NCBI GenBank assembly: GCA_964415295.1 | Contig: CAYPYN010000012.1 | Span: forward strand, 1 to 38,528 | DNA length: 38,528 nucleotides | Origin: SB21 sp964415295 | GTDB taxonomy: Bacteria > CLD3 > SB21 | Reading direction: 5' to 3' | The notes under the pieces: generated by a model | Databases searched by the model: none | What the model saw: only the letters and a program-made list of their open reading frames with translations | Told to the model about the DNA's origin: nothing | Made by a program: the position numbers and the translations under genes | Part shown: piece after piece, positions 1 to 7,628 of the stretch | Numbering within the stretch: the stretch's first letter is position 1 | How the letters are laid out: the number at the start of each line of letters is the position of its first letter

Positions 1-2001
1 TGAGGATGTTTTCAGATACGCACCGGAATTGAATTCGTCGGCCTGAAGCCCGTCCCTTTCATCGTAATTCCGGATCGACAATTTCAGTTCACTCGCATCA
101 TACGATCCGATGATCCGAGAGAGATCATCGCGAGTGATCTTGGACAAGCCTTTATTGGAGCTCAGCCACAGATCATCTTTTTCGTCAAAGAGCATCCCAT
201 ACACCACATCGTCCGGAAGCCCGTTGTCCTCATTGATGTGGCGAAATCTGCCGCTGCTCCGATCCATGACATTGAGCCCGCTCCCGGTCCCGATCCACAA
301 GTGGCCCTCGCGGTCTTCCGTGACGGATAAAACGGCTTCTGCGCTTAGCGAGAACCGATCGGCCGCATCATGCCTGAAGATGCGGAATTGATCCTTTTCG
401 GCATCGTAGCGATTCAGTCCATTGAGCGTTCCGGACCACAACGTACCCTTCGGATCGGTGAATAAGCATAGAACCGTATTGTGGGAAATAACCATGGCAC
501 GGCCGGGCTGATTCATATAGCGACGGAACTTCCCTGTCTTTTTGTCCATTCTGTTTAACCCCATACTTGTTCCGACCCAGAGGTTACCTGTGCCATCCAT
601 TCCCAAACACAGAATAGAATTATAACTCAGCGATGTTGAATCCAGCGGATCCGAACGGTACCAACGATGCCGGCCGGAACTTTGATCGATCTCCAAAAGC
701 CCGTTTGGCGTTCCAAGCCACAATGTATTCCCATCCGGTATGATCGAGTTGACATAACCGCCGTCAAAATCTACAGAACGGATGATGGATTCAAACTTCG
801 GAGCGATCGTTTCACGCACCGGGTCGAACAGAAAGATGTTTTCATCCGCTCCGATCCACACCCGTCCATCGCGATTCTCCGCAAAGGCCCAGATATTATT
901 ATTTATGAAAGACGGGAACTTCACGGCATCATAGCGGTATGTAGAAAAATTCCTGTGATGCATTTTCAGGATGCCGTTCCTTGAGGTGCCTACCCAGAGC
1001 ATTCCGGAGCGATCCGTCAGAATACACAAAACATCCTGATTGCGGACGGGGCCCTGACCATACTGCCATCGTCTTTCAAATTCCCCTTTTTCTGTGTTGA
1101 GGCGATAGAGCCCATCGTGGGTCCCGATCCAGACGTGGCCGCCGGACGCATGCAGAGATAGTATCGAACGCCTGGATGACAAAGAAGGAAACCCATAACG
1201 CCTCACGCGCAGTGTCACCGCATCCAGTTTATCCAGACCCTCTTCTGTCGCAATCCATATATTGTCTGCGGTGTCGACGGCAAGGGCATGGATCTGATTG
1301 CTGCTCAGCGTAGCAGGATCGTTGGGAACATTCCTAATTGATATGAAGGAAGTTTTCGAAGAATCAAAATAATTGATCCCACCACCCCATGTGGCGATCC
1401 AGAGACGATTGCGGCGATCCACACTGACGGACGTCACGTGGTCCGAGGACAAGCTCCACGGGAGTTTGTCGTTATGACGATACGCGGTAAAACGGTCCCC
1501 TTTGGGATCGTAACGATCAAGCCCGCCTCGGGCCGTTCCGATCCAGAGAAATCCGTCGCGGTCCTCGGAAATACTCCGAATAAAATTGTGACTCAGGCCG
1601 GTCGAATCGTCCGGTTCAGCCATGAATTGCCGGAAAATTCCAGAGTCCGCTTTGAATACATTAAGACCTCCGGCCGTTCCGATCCACAAATTTCCCTGAC
1701 GGTCTTCGTATAGAGATCTTATGTCGTTATTCGAAAGGCAGTTCTCATTGTTGAATTTCCTCTTGAATATCTTCATGGAATATCCGTCATAACAATTAAG
1801 TCCATTGGCCGTTCCGATCCAGAGGAATCCCTTTGAATCCTGCAACATACATTGGACCGTATTCTGGGACAATCCTTCATCCAATGACAACGATTCAAAA
1901 TAGTGATCCTGCGATTGACCGAAGCAGGGAGAATTGAACCACCCGAACAAACCGGCCATCCAAGAAATCGTGATGGAAGAGATCAATAATCGTATTAACA
2001 T
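1..2001 (-). CDS. Periplasmic beta-propeller (Reg_prop) sensor protein, C-terminus cut by window edge
   Basis: An open frame runs from an ATG at 2001 to the left edge without a stop (667 codons), so the 3' part is missing. The first residues (MLIRLLISSITISWMAGLFG..., cleavage likely near FGQ-SQ) look like a signal peptide. They are followed by the usual entry of this family (LSLDEGLSQNTVQCMLQDSK) and about a dozen blades with the recurring 'D..G.LWIGT..GLNR.D...G.F' pattern, i.e. Reg_prop propellers. The last visible residues (YDERDGLQADEFNSGAYLKT) are the end of the second propeller, just before where a Y_Y_Y domain, membrane helix and output domain normally follow. The output (plain kinase, hybrid kinase or transcription factor) cannot be seen. 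Promoter and palindrome lie directly upstream. It is adjacent to and co-oriented with a TonB receptor, and such sensors often control neighbouring uptake genes; that link is inference. Confidence 0.85.
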   Translation of the reverse strand, partial: MLIRLLISSITISWMAGLFGWFNSPCFGQSQDHYFESLSLDEGLSQNTVQCMLQDSKGFLWIGTANGLNCYDGYSMKIFKRKFNNENCLSNNDIRSLYEDRQGNLWIGTAGGLNVFKADSGIFRQFMAEPDDSTGLSHNFIRSISEDRDGFLWIGTARGGLDRYDPKGDRFTAYRHNDKLPWSLSSDHVTSVSVDRRNRLWIATWGGGINYFDSSKTSFISIRNVPNDPATLSSNQIHALAVDTADNIWIATEEGLDKLDAVTLRVRRYGFPSLSSRRSILSLHASGGHVWIGTHDGLYRLNTEKGEFERRWQYGQGPVRNQDVLCILTDRSGMLWVGTSRNGILKMHHRNFSTYRYDAVKFPSFINNNIWAFAENRDGRVWIGADENIFLFDPVRETIAPKFESIIRSVDFDGGYVNSIIPDGNTLWLGTPNGLLEIDQSSGRHRWYRSDPLDSTSLSYNSILCLGMDGTGNLWVGTSMGLNRMDKKTGKFRRYMNQPGRAMVISHNTVLCLFTDPKGTLWSGTLNGLNRYDAEKDQFRIFRHDAADRFSLSAEAVLSVTEDREGHLWIGTGSGLNVMDRSSGRFRHINEDNGLPDDVVYGMLFDEKDDLWLSSNKGLSKITRDDLSRIIGSYDASELKLSIRNYDERDGLQADEFNSGAYLKTSS

Positions 2002-2064
2002 GTTTTCTAAATAACTTACACGACCACAGCGTTGCCCCGGAATCACCTGATTAGGTTATTGACC

Positions 2065-2093
2065 ATTTTATCGAAAAAAGCCGTTATTCGCAA
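2065..2093 (-). promoter_or_regulatory. Sigma70-type promoter of the edge sensor gene
   Basis: On the minus strand TTGCGA (2088-2093), a 17-nt spacer and TAAAAT (2065-2070) give a 4/6 and 5/6 match to -35 and -10. The leader to the ATG at 2001 is about 57 nt. The -10 context TTTCGATAAAATG is shared with the promoter before the FGGY kinase. No transcript data, so the call rests on the match only. Confidence 0.55.
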
Positions 2094-2095
2094 TG

Positions 2096-2106
2096 CCCTA
2101 ATAGGG
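2096..2106. promoter_or_regulatory. Palindromic operator candidate, copy A
   Basis: CCCTA-A-TAGGG is a perfect 5-bp inverted repeat, two bases upstream of the -35 hexamer of the edge sensor promoter. This is the place expected for an activator touching sigma. Ten of its eleven bases match the copy at 5258-5268 upstream of the TonB receptor. Confidence 0.45.
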
Positions 2107-2123
2107 TTATTCACCCAAGCTTG

Positions 2124-2164
2124 AAAAACAAAAAGGGTATGAACAGCGGACTGTTCATACCCTT
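2124..2164 (-). terminator. Rho-independent terminator after the TonB receptor
   Basis: A perfect 14-bp stem (2133-2146 with 2151-2164) closed by a 4-nt loop. On the minus strand it is followed by TTTTTGTTTTTC. It lies about 57 nt after the receptor stop at 2221, so it ends that transcript and insulates the next sensor gene. Confidence 0.9.
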
Positions 2165-2220
2165 AGGAGAGAGAAGAGGTTCAACACGTAGGGGTAAAAC
2201 CAGTGAAGAAGATCCTTTCT

Positions 2221-5142
2221 TTAGAAATTAAAGATGGCGCCCAACCTGGCCTGACGCGGCGTATCCCAGTTAAGCCCATTGTGGAAAAGGATGTCATACT
2301 GCTGTAATTCTCTTTGTGACATCGACGATCCACCCACGGCAAGGAATCCGTCGTCATCCGCACGGCCGGTCGAAGTAAATACGGCCAATACGTTTTTGCG
2401 GTTCAGCAGGTTCAGAACCTGAACATACACATTGATGCTCATGTTTTTGGTGATGCTGAAAGTTTTGTCTGCTTTCATATCAATGCGGAATGTCCATGGT
2501 TGGTACTGTGAATTTCTTCTTGCTGTGACCTTTCCTGCTGGCACACCGGTCAATCCAAACTTAGTCACTTCCGTGGGAGTATACGGGAAACCGCTGCCGG
2601 CCGAAACCACAAAATTCAATCCGGCATTCTCCAAGATACGCTGGCCGGCCAGCGAAGGCCCTTCGTCCTTTGCATTCCGGATGTCGAGGACGCCGTTAAC
2701 CGTATGACGCTGGTCGAAATTGAGAGGCGCATTGAATTTCGCATCCGAATATCCCAACCATGCCGCACGGAAGCCTGAGTTTTCACCCGAACCCGATCCG
2801 CGCGCCGATTGAAGCGTATAAGATAGACGACCGGAGAATTTGGAAACCCGCCTCACTTCAAATGATACGTTGACGCCTTGTACGACTCCTTCGTCCAAGT
2901 TGTCAAACGTGATCAGTCCGTTCGGACTGGATGTAATGGCGCGGGAATTGATCAAATCAACAATATCCTTGTAGTAAGCATTGACGTCCACCGCAACCTT
3001 ATCGTTTAGCGCACGTCTTATGCCCACTTCATACTGTGTACTCTTTTCGGCTTTCAAATTCGGATTTCCGACCGTTGCGGCAAATGGAGGCGTGAGAGAT
3101 TGGCGCTCCAGAAAATCCGGACTGACATACAGATCCTGCAAATTGGGCTGCTGGAAGAATTTACCGTAACTCATACGAAACTGCGTTTTTTCGGAAATCG
3201 GAAAACTGACGCTGAACCGCGGGCTGATCTTATTGTCATTCTTCGAATTCTCATAGTCTTCCGATCCAAGGGATTGTTCGGGGCCTGTCGGGTTTGACAT
3301 ATCTTTCAGCCGTTTGACTCCGGGATTAAAGAGATCGTACCGTAAACCTCCGCGCAGAACCAATCCTTCGTATTCCATCTTGTCCTGGACGTATAAAGAG
3401 AAGCTGTAAGGATGTGCCGGACCAAGCACACCATTGTCAATATCATCTTTGTCAACTTCACGGATCTTCACCCGTCCGTTGGAACCGTTGTACATCTCAT
3501 AACCGATATTGTCATTGGCTCCTCCAACCGGGAATCCGAGATCAAGAATATTCAGAAAACGTACCGTATGATAGAAATAGTCCACTCCGGCCTTGATCTG
3601 ATTGTTTTTGTCGATCTGGTTCACATAATTCAACTTAGTTGCAATGTACTTGTCATCGTCCTTTCTAAACGCTACCGATCCGCTGCCGATATCAAACAAC
3701 AAATTATCTCCGTAGTACGTCCGGGCGCGGGTACCGCCACGGAGACTGGCGTTATAATCGGTAATGTCAAATCCCATGCGGTCATTGAAGAGTCTTCGCG
3801 TATTGCTGAAATAATTAACACCGAGATCCAAAAAGCTGTTTTGGTTCAATGTATACGTAGCTATCGCACCAAGATTGAGATTCTTGATATCCCGCCGCTG
3901 GTTGTCATCCGGTGAGAATAATCGATTTATGATGAACGCCCTGCGGATCGTAGCGGAATAGTTGCCGGCAAGATCCACCCGCAACTTATTGTCGACTACG
4001 TCGAAGGTCATTTTACCTTGAAGATTATATCCCTTATCGCTATTGATGCCGGCATTGGTGACAGCATCCGGGCGCGCGCCTTTTTTGTATTTTATTGTGT
4101 TCCCAAAAAGTACCGTATCATATACCGTGGGGTCCGGATTGCGGACACCGTCGCGCGACAAGGTGTATTGCGGGTGACCCCACACGCTGGGTTCCGCATC
4201 GTCGATCTCACGGCCTTCACCAGACACGAAGAAACGTATCTTATTACTGCCCGGAATCACGGGACCACCGATACCGACGCTCAGAACTTTATAACCGTAC
4301 GACTCTGCAATCGCAAGCCCGCCGGGATCCGCGACGCCTTCAATGCTTCCGGAGTACCGCTGACCGCCGGACTTGGTCGTGACCTGGATAATACCCGACT
4401 GATTTCGGCCGTATTCCGCGTCAAAACCGCCGGTGATCACGTTGACTTCTTCAACAGCTCCGCTCGGCACGTTGGCATTCGACGTTCCGGTCAATAAGTT
4501 ATTCTGCTGGAATCCGTCCATGTACACACCGGTTTCCTGTGGCCGGCCGCCGCGGATATTAACGTTTCCGGTGCCTCCGTCAAGATTTCTTGCGGCCAGG
4601 TTGACGACAATACCTACGCCCAAATTTGCTGCCTCCTGAAAACCGCGGACCGGGAGGTTCTTGATTTCTTCCGATGACGTAACGGTCATGGTCATGGTTT
4701 GATCCTTCTGGATGAGATCCCTCTGTGCCACTACGACAATGTCGTCCGTGCTGAGGTAGTCCGGAACAAGATCAAAATCCAGTTTAGTCGTGAAGTCGGG
4801 AATGACCCTTACATTCTGCTTGGTAAGTTTGGCATAGCTGATCATGCCGGTAGTCACTGAATAGACACCGGCAGGAACATTGAGAATGGTATATTCGCCT
4901 TTGGCATTTGTGGCGGCCCCCATCGTGGTTCCCTCCAGGATCACGTTCACACCGGGGAGCGCATCGCCTGTCTCTTTGTCCTTGATCACACCGGTGATCT
5001 TGCCCGTATTCCCGGCTATGGACAAGCCGGATACAAAGAAACTCAGAACCAAAAGGCTTGCGAAATGGTTTAGTATTCTTTTCTTCATGTCTTTCCCTTT
5101 CATGGTTAAATGATAAAGTTTTGGACACTCTATACTTGCCAT
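2221..5142 (-). CDS. TonB-dependent outer-membrane receptor with carboxypeptidase-regulatory-like N-domain
   Basis: The product is an outer-membrane active transporter; the ligand is unknown. After a signal peptide (MKKRILNHFASLLVLSFFVS..., cleavage near SIAG) comes a CarboxypepD_reg-like Ig domain (GKITGVIKDKETGDALPGVN), then a plug domain (VNIRGGRPQETGVYMDG, GGFDAEYGRNQSGIIQVTTK) and a long beta-barrel ending in aromatic F (GAIFNF). Size is normal for the family (about 955-973 aa). Two starts compete. The ATG at 5142 has an ideal AAAGGAGGT seven bases away and gives 18 extra residues before the signal peptide. The ATG at 5088 begins directly with MKKRIL but has only an AGGGAAAG-like site. 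I chose 5142 on the ribosome binding site; the mature protein is the same. No SusD-like partner is visible. CCC-N5-GGG palindromes lie upstream, and a strong terminator follows. Confidence 0.93.
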   Translation of the reverse strand: MASIECPKLYHLTMKGKDMKKRILNHFASLLVLSFFVSGLSIAGNTGKITGVIKDKETGDALPGVNVILEGTTMGAATNAKGEYTILNVPAGVYSVTTGMISYAKLTKQNVRVIPDFTTKLDFDLVPDYLSTDDIVVVAQRDLIQKDQTMTMTVTSSEEIKNLPVRGFQEAANLGVGIVVNLAARNLDGGTGNVNIRGGRPQETGVYMDGFQQNNLLTGTSNANVPSGAVEEVNVITGGFDAEYGRNQSGIIQVTTKSGGQRYSGSIEGVADPGGLAIAESYGYKVLSVGIGGPVIPGSNKIRFFVSGEGREIDDAEPSVWGHPQYTLSRDGVRNPDPTVYDTVLFGNTIKYKKGARPDAVTNAGINSDKGYNLQGKMTFDVVDNKLRVDLAGNYSATIRRAFIINRLFSPDDNQRRDIKNLNLGAIATYTLNQNSFLDLGVNYFSNTRRLFNDRMGFDITDYNASLRGGTRARTYYGDNLLFDIGSGSVAFRKDDDKYIATKLNYVNQIDKNNQIKAGVDYFYHTVRFLNILDLGFPVGGANDNIGYEMYNGSNGRVKIREVDKDDIDNGVLGPAHPYSFSLYVQDKMEYEGLVLRGGLRYDLFNPGVKRLKDMSNPTGPEQSLGSEDYENSKNDNKISPRFSVSFPISEKTQFRMSYGKFFQQPNLQDLYVSPDFLERQSLTPPFAATVGNPNLKAEKSTQYEVGIRRALNDKVAVDVNAYYKDIVDLINSRAITSSPNGLITFDNLDEGVVQGVNVSFEVRRVSKFSGRLSYTLQSARGSGSGENSGFRAAWLGYSDAKFNAPLNFDQRHTVNGVLDIRNAKDEGPSLAGQRILENAGLNFVVSAGSGFPYTPTEVTKFGLTGVPAGKVTARRNSQYQPWTFRIDMKADKTFSITKNMSINVYVQVLNLLNRKNVLAVFTSTGRADDDGFLAVGGSSMSQRELQQYDILFHNGLNWDTPRQARLGAIFNF

Positions 5143-5255
5143 TTGTAAACCTCCTTTATTATTAAGAAACAATATCTCAAGGCCGGCACTCCGCGAGACC
5201 GCCTACACTGCTCCTACTATTAACTCAAAGTACTTTTGGAATCAGGAATTAACCA

Positions 5256-5311
5256 TACCCTAAAAGGGTAAAATAACGGACATGAACCCTTTCGAAATGA
5301 CCCGAATGGGT
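5256..5311. promoter_or_regulatory. Tandem palindromic operator candidates (copies B and C) upstream of the TonB receptor
   Basis: Copy B is TACCCT-AAA-AGGGTA (5256-5270, perfect 6-bp arms). Copy C is ACCC-GAAT-GGGT (5300-5311). Their centres are about 42-43 bp apart, roughly four helical turns. Taking the spacing seen at copy A, a weak promoter (TGGTTA at 5250-5255, 17 nt, TACTTT at 5227-5232, minus strand) would sit just downstream of copy B, as expected for an activator-dependent gene. The rest of 5143-5442 shows no gene. Confidence 0.45.
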
Positions 5312-5442
5312 TAGTTTTAGAAGGGAAAACAAGGTTGAAATCTAATTAGAAAGATTGGACGGACTAATTAAATCGACCGTTCCCATGGCAGGATCAAAAG
5401 CGGCAGAGGCAAAGAATTTCCCGCGCAAACGCGTTTGTGCAT

Positions 5443-5859
5443 TCAGTGAATCGTAAAACTATTCGAGCTGATCATGTCTGGCATTCCATTTGGAGAATCC
5501 CAATTCAGAGGAAGCCTGAAACGATAATCTCCCGGTTTGTGTACCACGATCGAATCGGACAGGGATGAACGAGGCCCGAGAATAAAAATAACTTTGACCG
5601 TATCGGAACAATAAAGACTTGTCCACTCCACCCACTCTTCCTCAACCCAGCGGTCGCGGTAATAGAACACGTCGCTCAGACAGCCTTGAAAGACGACCGT
5701 ACGATCGGTTCCGTTGTGAATGGCGATGACCGTTTTTTCATTCCTTTTGTAATCAGACTTATCGGTTGTGACATACAAAACCTCATCAGAAACAGATGAT
5801 CCGTCCCCCATGCAAGCGGCCAAACAAAAGGCCATGGCCCCAACCAAACAAATTTTCAT
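5443..5859 (-). CDS. Small lipoprotein, Ig-like/BsuPI-like fold suspected
   Basis: 138 aa from the ATG at 5859, which is preceded by a perfect AAAGGAGGATAAT ribosome binding site. An upstream in-frame start would add 48 unlikely residues. MKICLVGAMAFCLAAC is a lipoprotein signal with lipobox LAAC (Cys16), so the protein should be anchored in the envelope. The mature part (TTDKSDYKRNEKTVIAIHNG, TDRTVVFQGC, later HKPGDYRFRLPLNW) reads as a short beta-sandwich like BsuPI-type or Ig-like modules; that is a guess from pattern. Three Cys after the anchor could form a disulfide. It follows the FGGY kinase but is separated from it by a terminator, so it is probably transcribed alone. Confidence 0.75.
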   Translation of the reverse strand: MKICLVGAMAFCLAACMGDGSSVSDEVLYVTTDKSDYKRNEKTVIAIHNGTDRTVVFQGCLSDVFYYRDRWVEEEWVEWTSLYCSDTVKVIFILGPRSSLSDSIVVHKPGDYRFRLPLNWDSPNGMPDMISSNSFTIH

Positions 5860-5942
5860 ATTATCCTCCTTTGCTTTCAGGATAATAGTGGAGAGTCCGC
5901 AATAAAAATTACAAAAAAAAAATAAATTTTTATAATAGTCTA

Positions 5943-5976
5943 AAACAAAAAAACCGGCTCTTTTTGAACCGGTTTT
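5943..5976 (-). terminator. Rho-independent terminator after the FGGY kinase
   Basis: The stem is 5950-5960 paired with 5966-5976 (one G.U pair on the minus strand) with a 5-nt loop. It is followed on the minus strand by TTTTTTTG, and begins about 9 nt after the kinase stop codon. Confidence 0.85.
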
Positions 5977-5984
5977 TCGAGGTT

Positions 5985-7517
5985 TCATAATCCTTTTTCC
6001 CACCAGCGTTGCGCTATGAGATTGTACATATTATTCTGTCTTTCACGGGCCGTCTTATAGATCTCATGGTTCTGAAGATTGGGATTGAACGTCCGGCCCA
6101 GCGGCATAGGTATCTCGGCTGCATTGCGGATGGCGCCGATGCCTTCGAGGGCCAGAATGGCGGCTCCGCGCGCAGAACCTTCGGGTTCCCCTGACTGCGT
6201 AACAGCCAGTCCGAGGACATCGGCCATGATCTGCGTCAGCACCTCTGAATCGATAAAGCCTCCTCCGGATGCGATGATCTTCTTGATCGGCATGTTCTGA
6301 CGATTGAAAATGTCGTGGATTGCGGCATATCGGTAACACATCGCTTCCATCGTAGCGCGCACGATCTCTTCTTTGGAAGTATTCAGATTAAGTCCATAGA
6401 TCATGCCTCTGGCATTCTCATGCCAGCCTGTGCTCCGTTCCCCGGCCCAAAACGGCAAAACCGTCAGACCGTGACCGTCGGGTTTGCATGAGTTCATCGA
6501 TTTATCCACGCCTTTTTTCCCGCCTTCGATATCCAGATGCGAAGCGAGCCATTTACGCAGATTGCCTCCGTCGCTCAAAGCGCCGCCCATCAAAAACCGT
6601 TTTTTATCAACACGGTAAACCCATAATTCGGGAGGAATGATCACCGAGTCCGCTTCCCAGCATACGCGCAAGGCTCCCGAAGTTCCCATCACAATACAGA
6701 GCTGGTCTTTGGCCACACAGCCGGTGCCTACGTTGGAACTGGCACCGTCACCCACAGCCGGGAACCATGGAATATCGGCCAGTGAAGGCCATCGTTTTCC
6801 ATAGACCGATTTCAGTCCCTGCAAAGGCGTATCCATATCGCCGAGATCCGAAAGATTCTGCGGCGTGATCGGAAGTACGGCAAACACTTTTTCATCCCAG
6901 CGGCAGGTATTTTGATTGAGCAAGCCGGTGCCCGACGCCATCGAAATACTGCACACGGCTTTTTCAAAAAATGAATAATAGAGGAATTCTCCGATGGACA
7001 TCCATTTGTCGGTTTTAATGAAGGTCTCGTTGTGCTCTTCATTGAACCACATCAGTTTGGCTGGCAGGTAACTGGGATGGATCACACAGCCGGTGCGGCT
7101 GTGAATTTCCTCGGCATTCAATTTCTGTTTCAGCGAATCAATGACCACGCGGGGCCGCGTGTCCGCCCAACTGATCAGAGCCGTTGTGGGTTTCCCGCTT
7201 TTATCCACACCCATCAAATTGTGCCAGAAGGTATCGAAGCCCACCGCCTTGACTTCGGAGGCATGTTTGCCCAGTTCCTCCATCACTTTGTCAATGCATT
7301 CCGCCGTGCTGTCGACGATGAATTTCGGATCGGCATAAACGCCGCCGTCCTGGGACGTCGAAAAAAGATATCCTATCTGATGCATCAGATTTTTGACAGG
7401 CCGGCCCAAGGCGTCGTAGATCAAGGCTCTCGTTGACGAGGTGCCGATATCTATGGCGAGTACCAAAGGTCGCTGGGCGTTCTTGAGTTTGATAGGCTGA
7501 TTCGTTTGCGTTTTCAT
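5985..7517 (-). CDS. FGGY-family carbohydrate kinase (gluconokinase/xylulokinase-like)
   Basis: 510 aa, the normal length for FGGY kinases, which phosphorylate open-chain or ring sugars with ATP in the cytoplasm. The N-terminal phosphate motif is LAIDIGTSSTRALIYDALGR. The second actin-like domain has VMGTSGALRVC, GGALSDGGNLRKWL, the family signature region (GERSTGWHENARGMIYGLNL) and the adenosine motif IIASGGGF...ADVLG. Motif style is closest to bacterial FGGY gluconokinases, but substrate cannot be fixed from sequence, so no symbol is given. The ATG at 7517 has GGAGG seven bases upstream. It has its own promoter and terminator. No sugar transporter, isomerase or dehydrogenase is adjacent; the neighbours upstream are sensor kinases. 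Confidence 0.88.
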   Translation of the reverse strand: MKTQTNQPIKLKNAQRPLVLAIDIGTSSTRALIYDALGRPVKNLMHQIGYLFSTSQDGGVYADPKFIVDSTAECIDKVMEELGKHASEVKAVGFDTFWHNLMGVDKSGKPTTALISWADTRPRVVIDSLKQKLNAEEIHSRTGCVIHPSYLPAKLMWFNEEHNETFIKTDKWMSIGEFLYYSFFEKAVCSISMASGTGLLNQNTCRWDEKVFAVLPITPQNLSDLGDMDTPLQGLKSVYGKRWPSLADIPWFPAVGDGASSNVGTGCVAKDQLCIVMGTSGALRVCWEADSVIIPPELWVYRVDKKRFLMGGALSDGGNLRKWLASHLDIEGGKKGVDKSMNSCKPDGHGLTVLPFWAGERSTGWHENARGMIYGLNLNTSKEEIVRATMEAMCYRYAAIHDIFNRQNMPIKKIIASGGGFIDSEVLTQIMADVLGLAVTQSGEPEGSARGAAILALEGIGAIRNAAEIPMPLGRTFNPNLQNHEIYKTARERQNNMYNLIAQRWWEKGL

Positions 7518-7575
7518 AAAAAACCCTCCGAATGGCTAAACAATACGAATTGCAAGGGTAAGATTGGATGGTCTC

Positions 7576-7604
7576 ATTTTATCGAAATTAATTTGAAGGT
7601 TCAA
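7576..7604 (-). promoter_or_regulatory. Sigma70-type promoter of the FGGY kinase, with overlapping inverted repeat
   Basis: TTGAAC (7599-7604), 17-nt spacer, TAAAAT (7576-7581) on the minus strand; leader about 50 nt. The -35 lies inside the inverted repeat TTGAA-CC-TTCAA (7593-7604), which could be a repressor site. The kinase therefore need not depend on read-through from the sensor operon. Confidence 0.6.
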
Positions 7605-7628
7605 GCCTTTATTTCATTCACAGGACGG

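Noticed and set aside
3412..4497. Plus-strand open frames of 167 and 159 codons inside the TonB receptor
   Set aside because: Opposite a well-supported receptor with continuous domain matches; low-complexity translation and no start signals.
5426..5437. CAAACGCGTTTG palindrome after the small lipoprotein gene as terminator
   Set aside because: No T-run on either side, so not a standard terminator; left uninterpreted.
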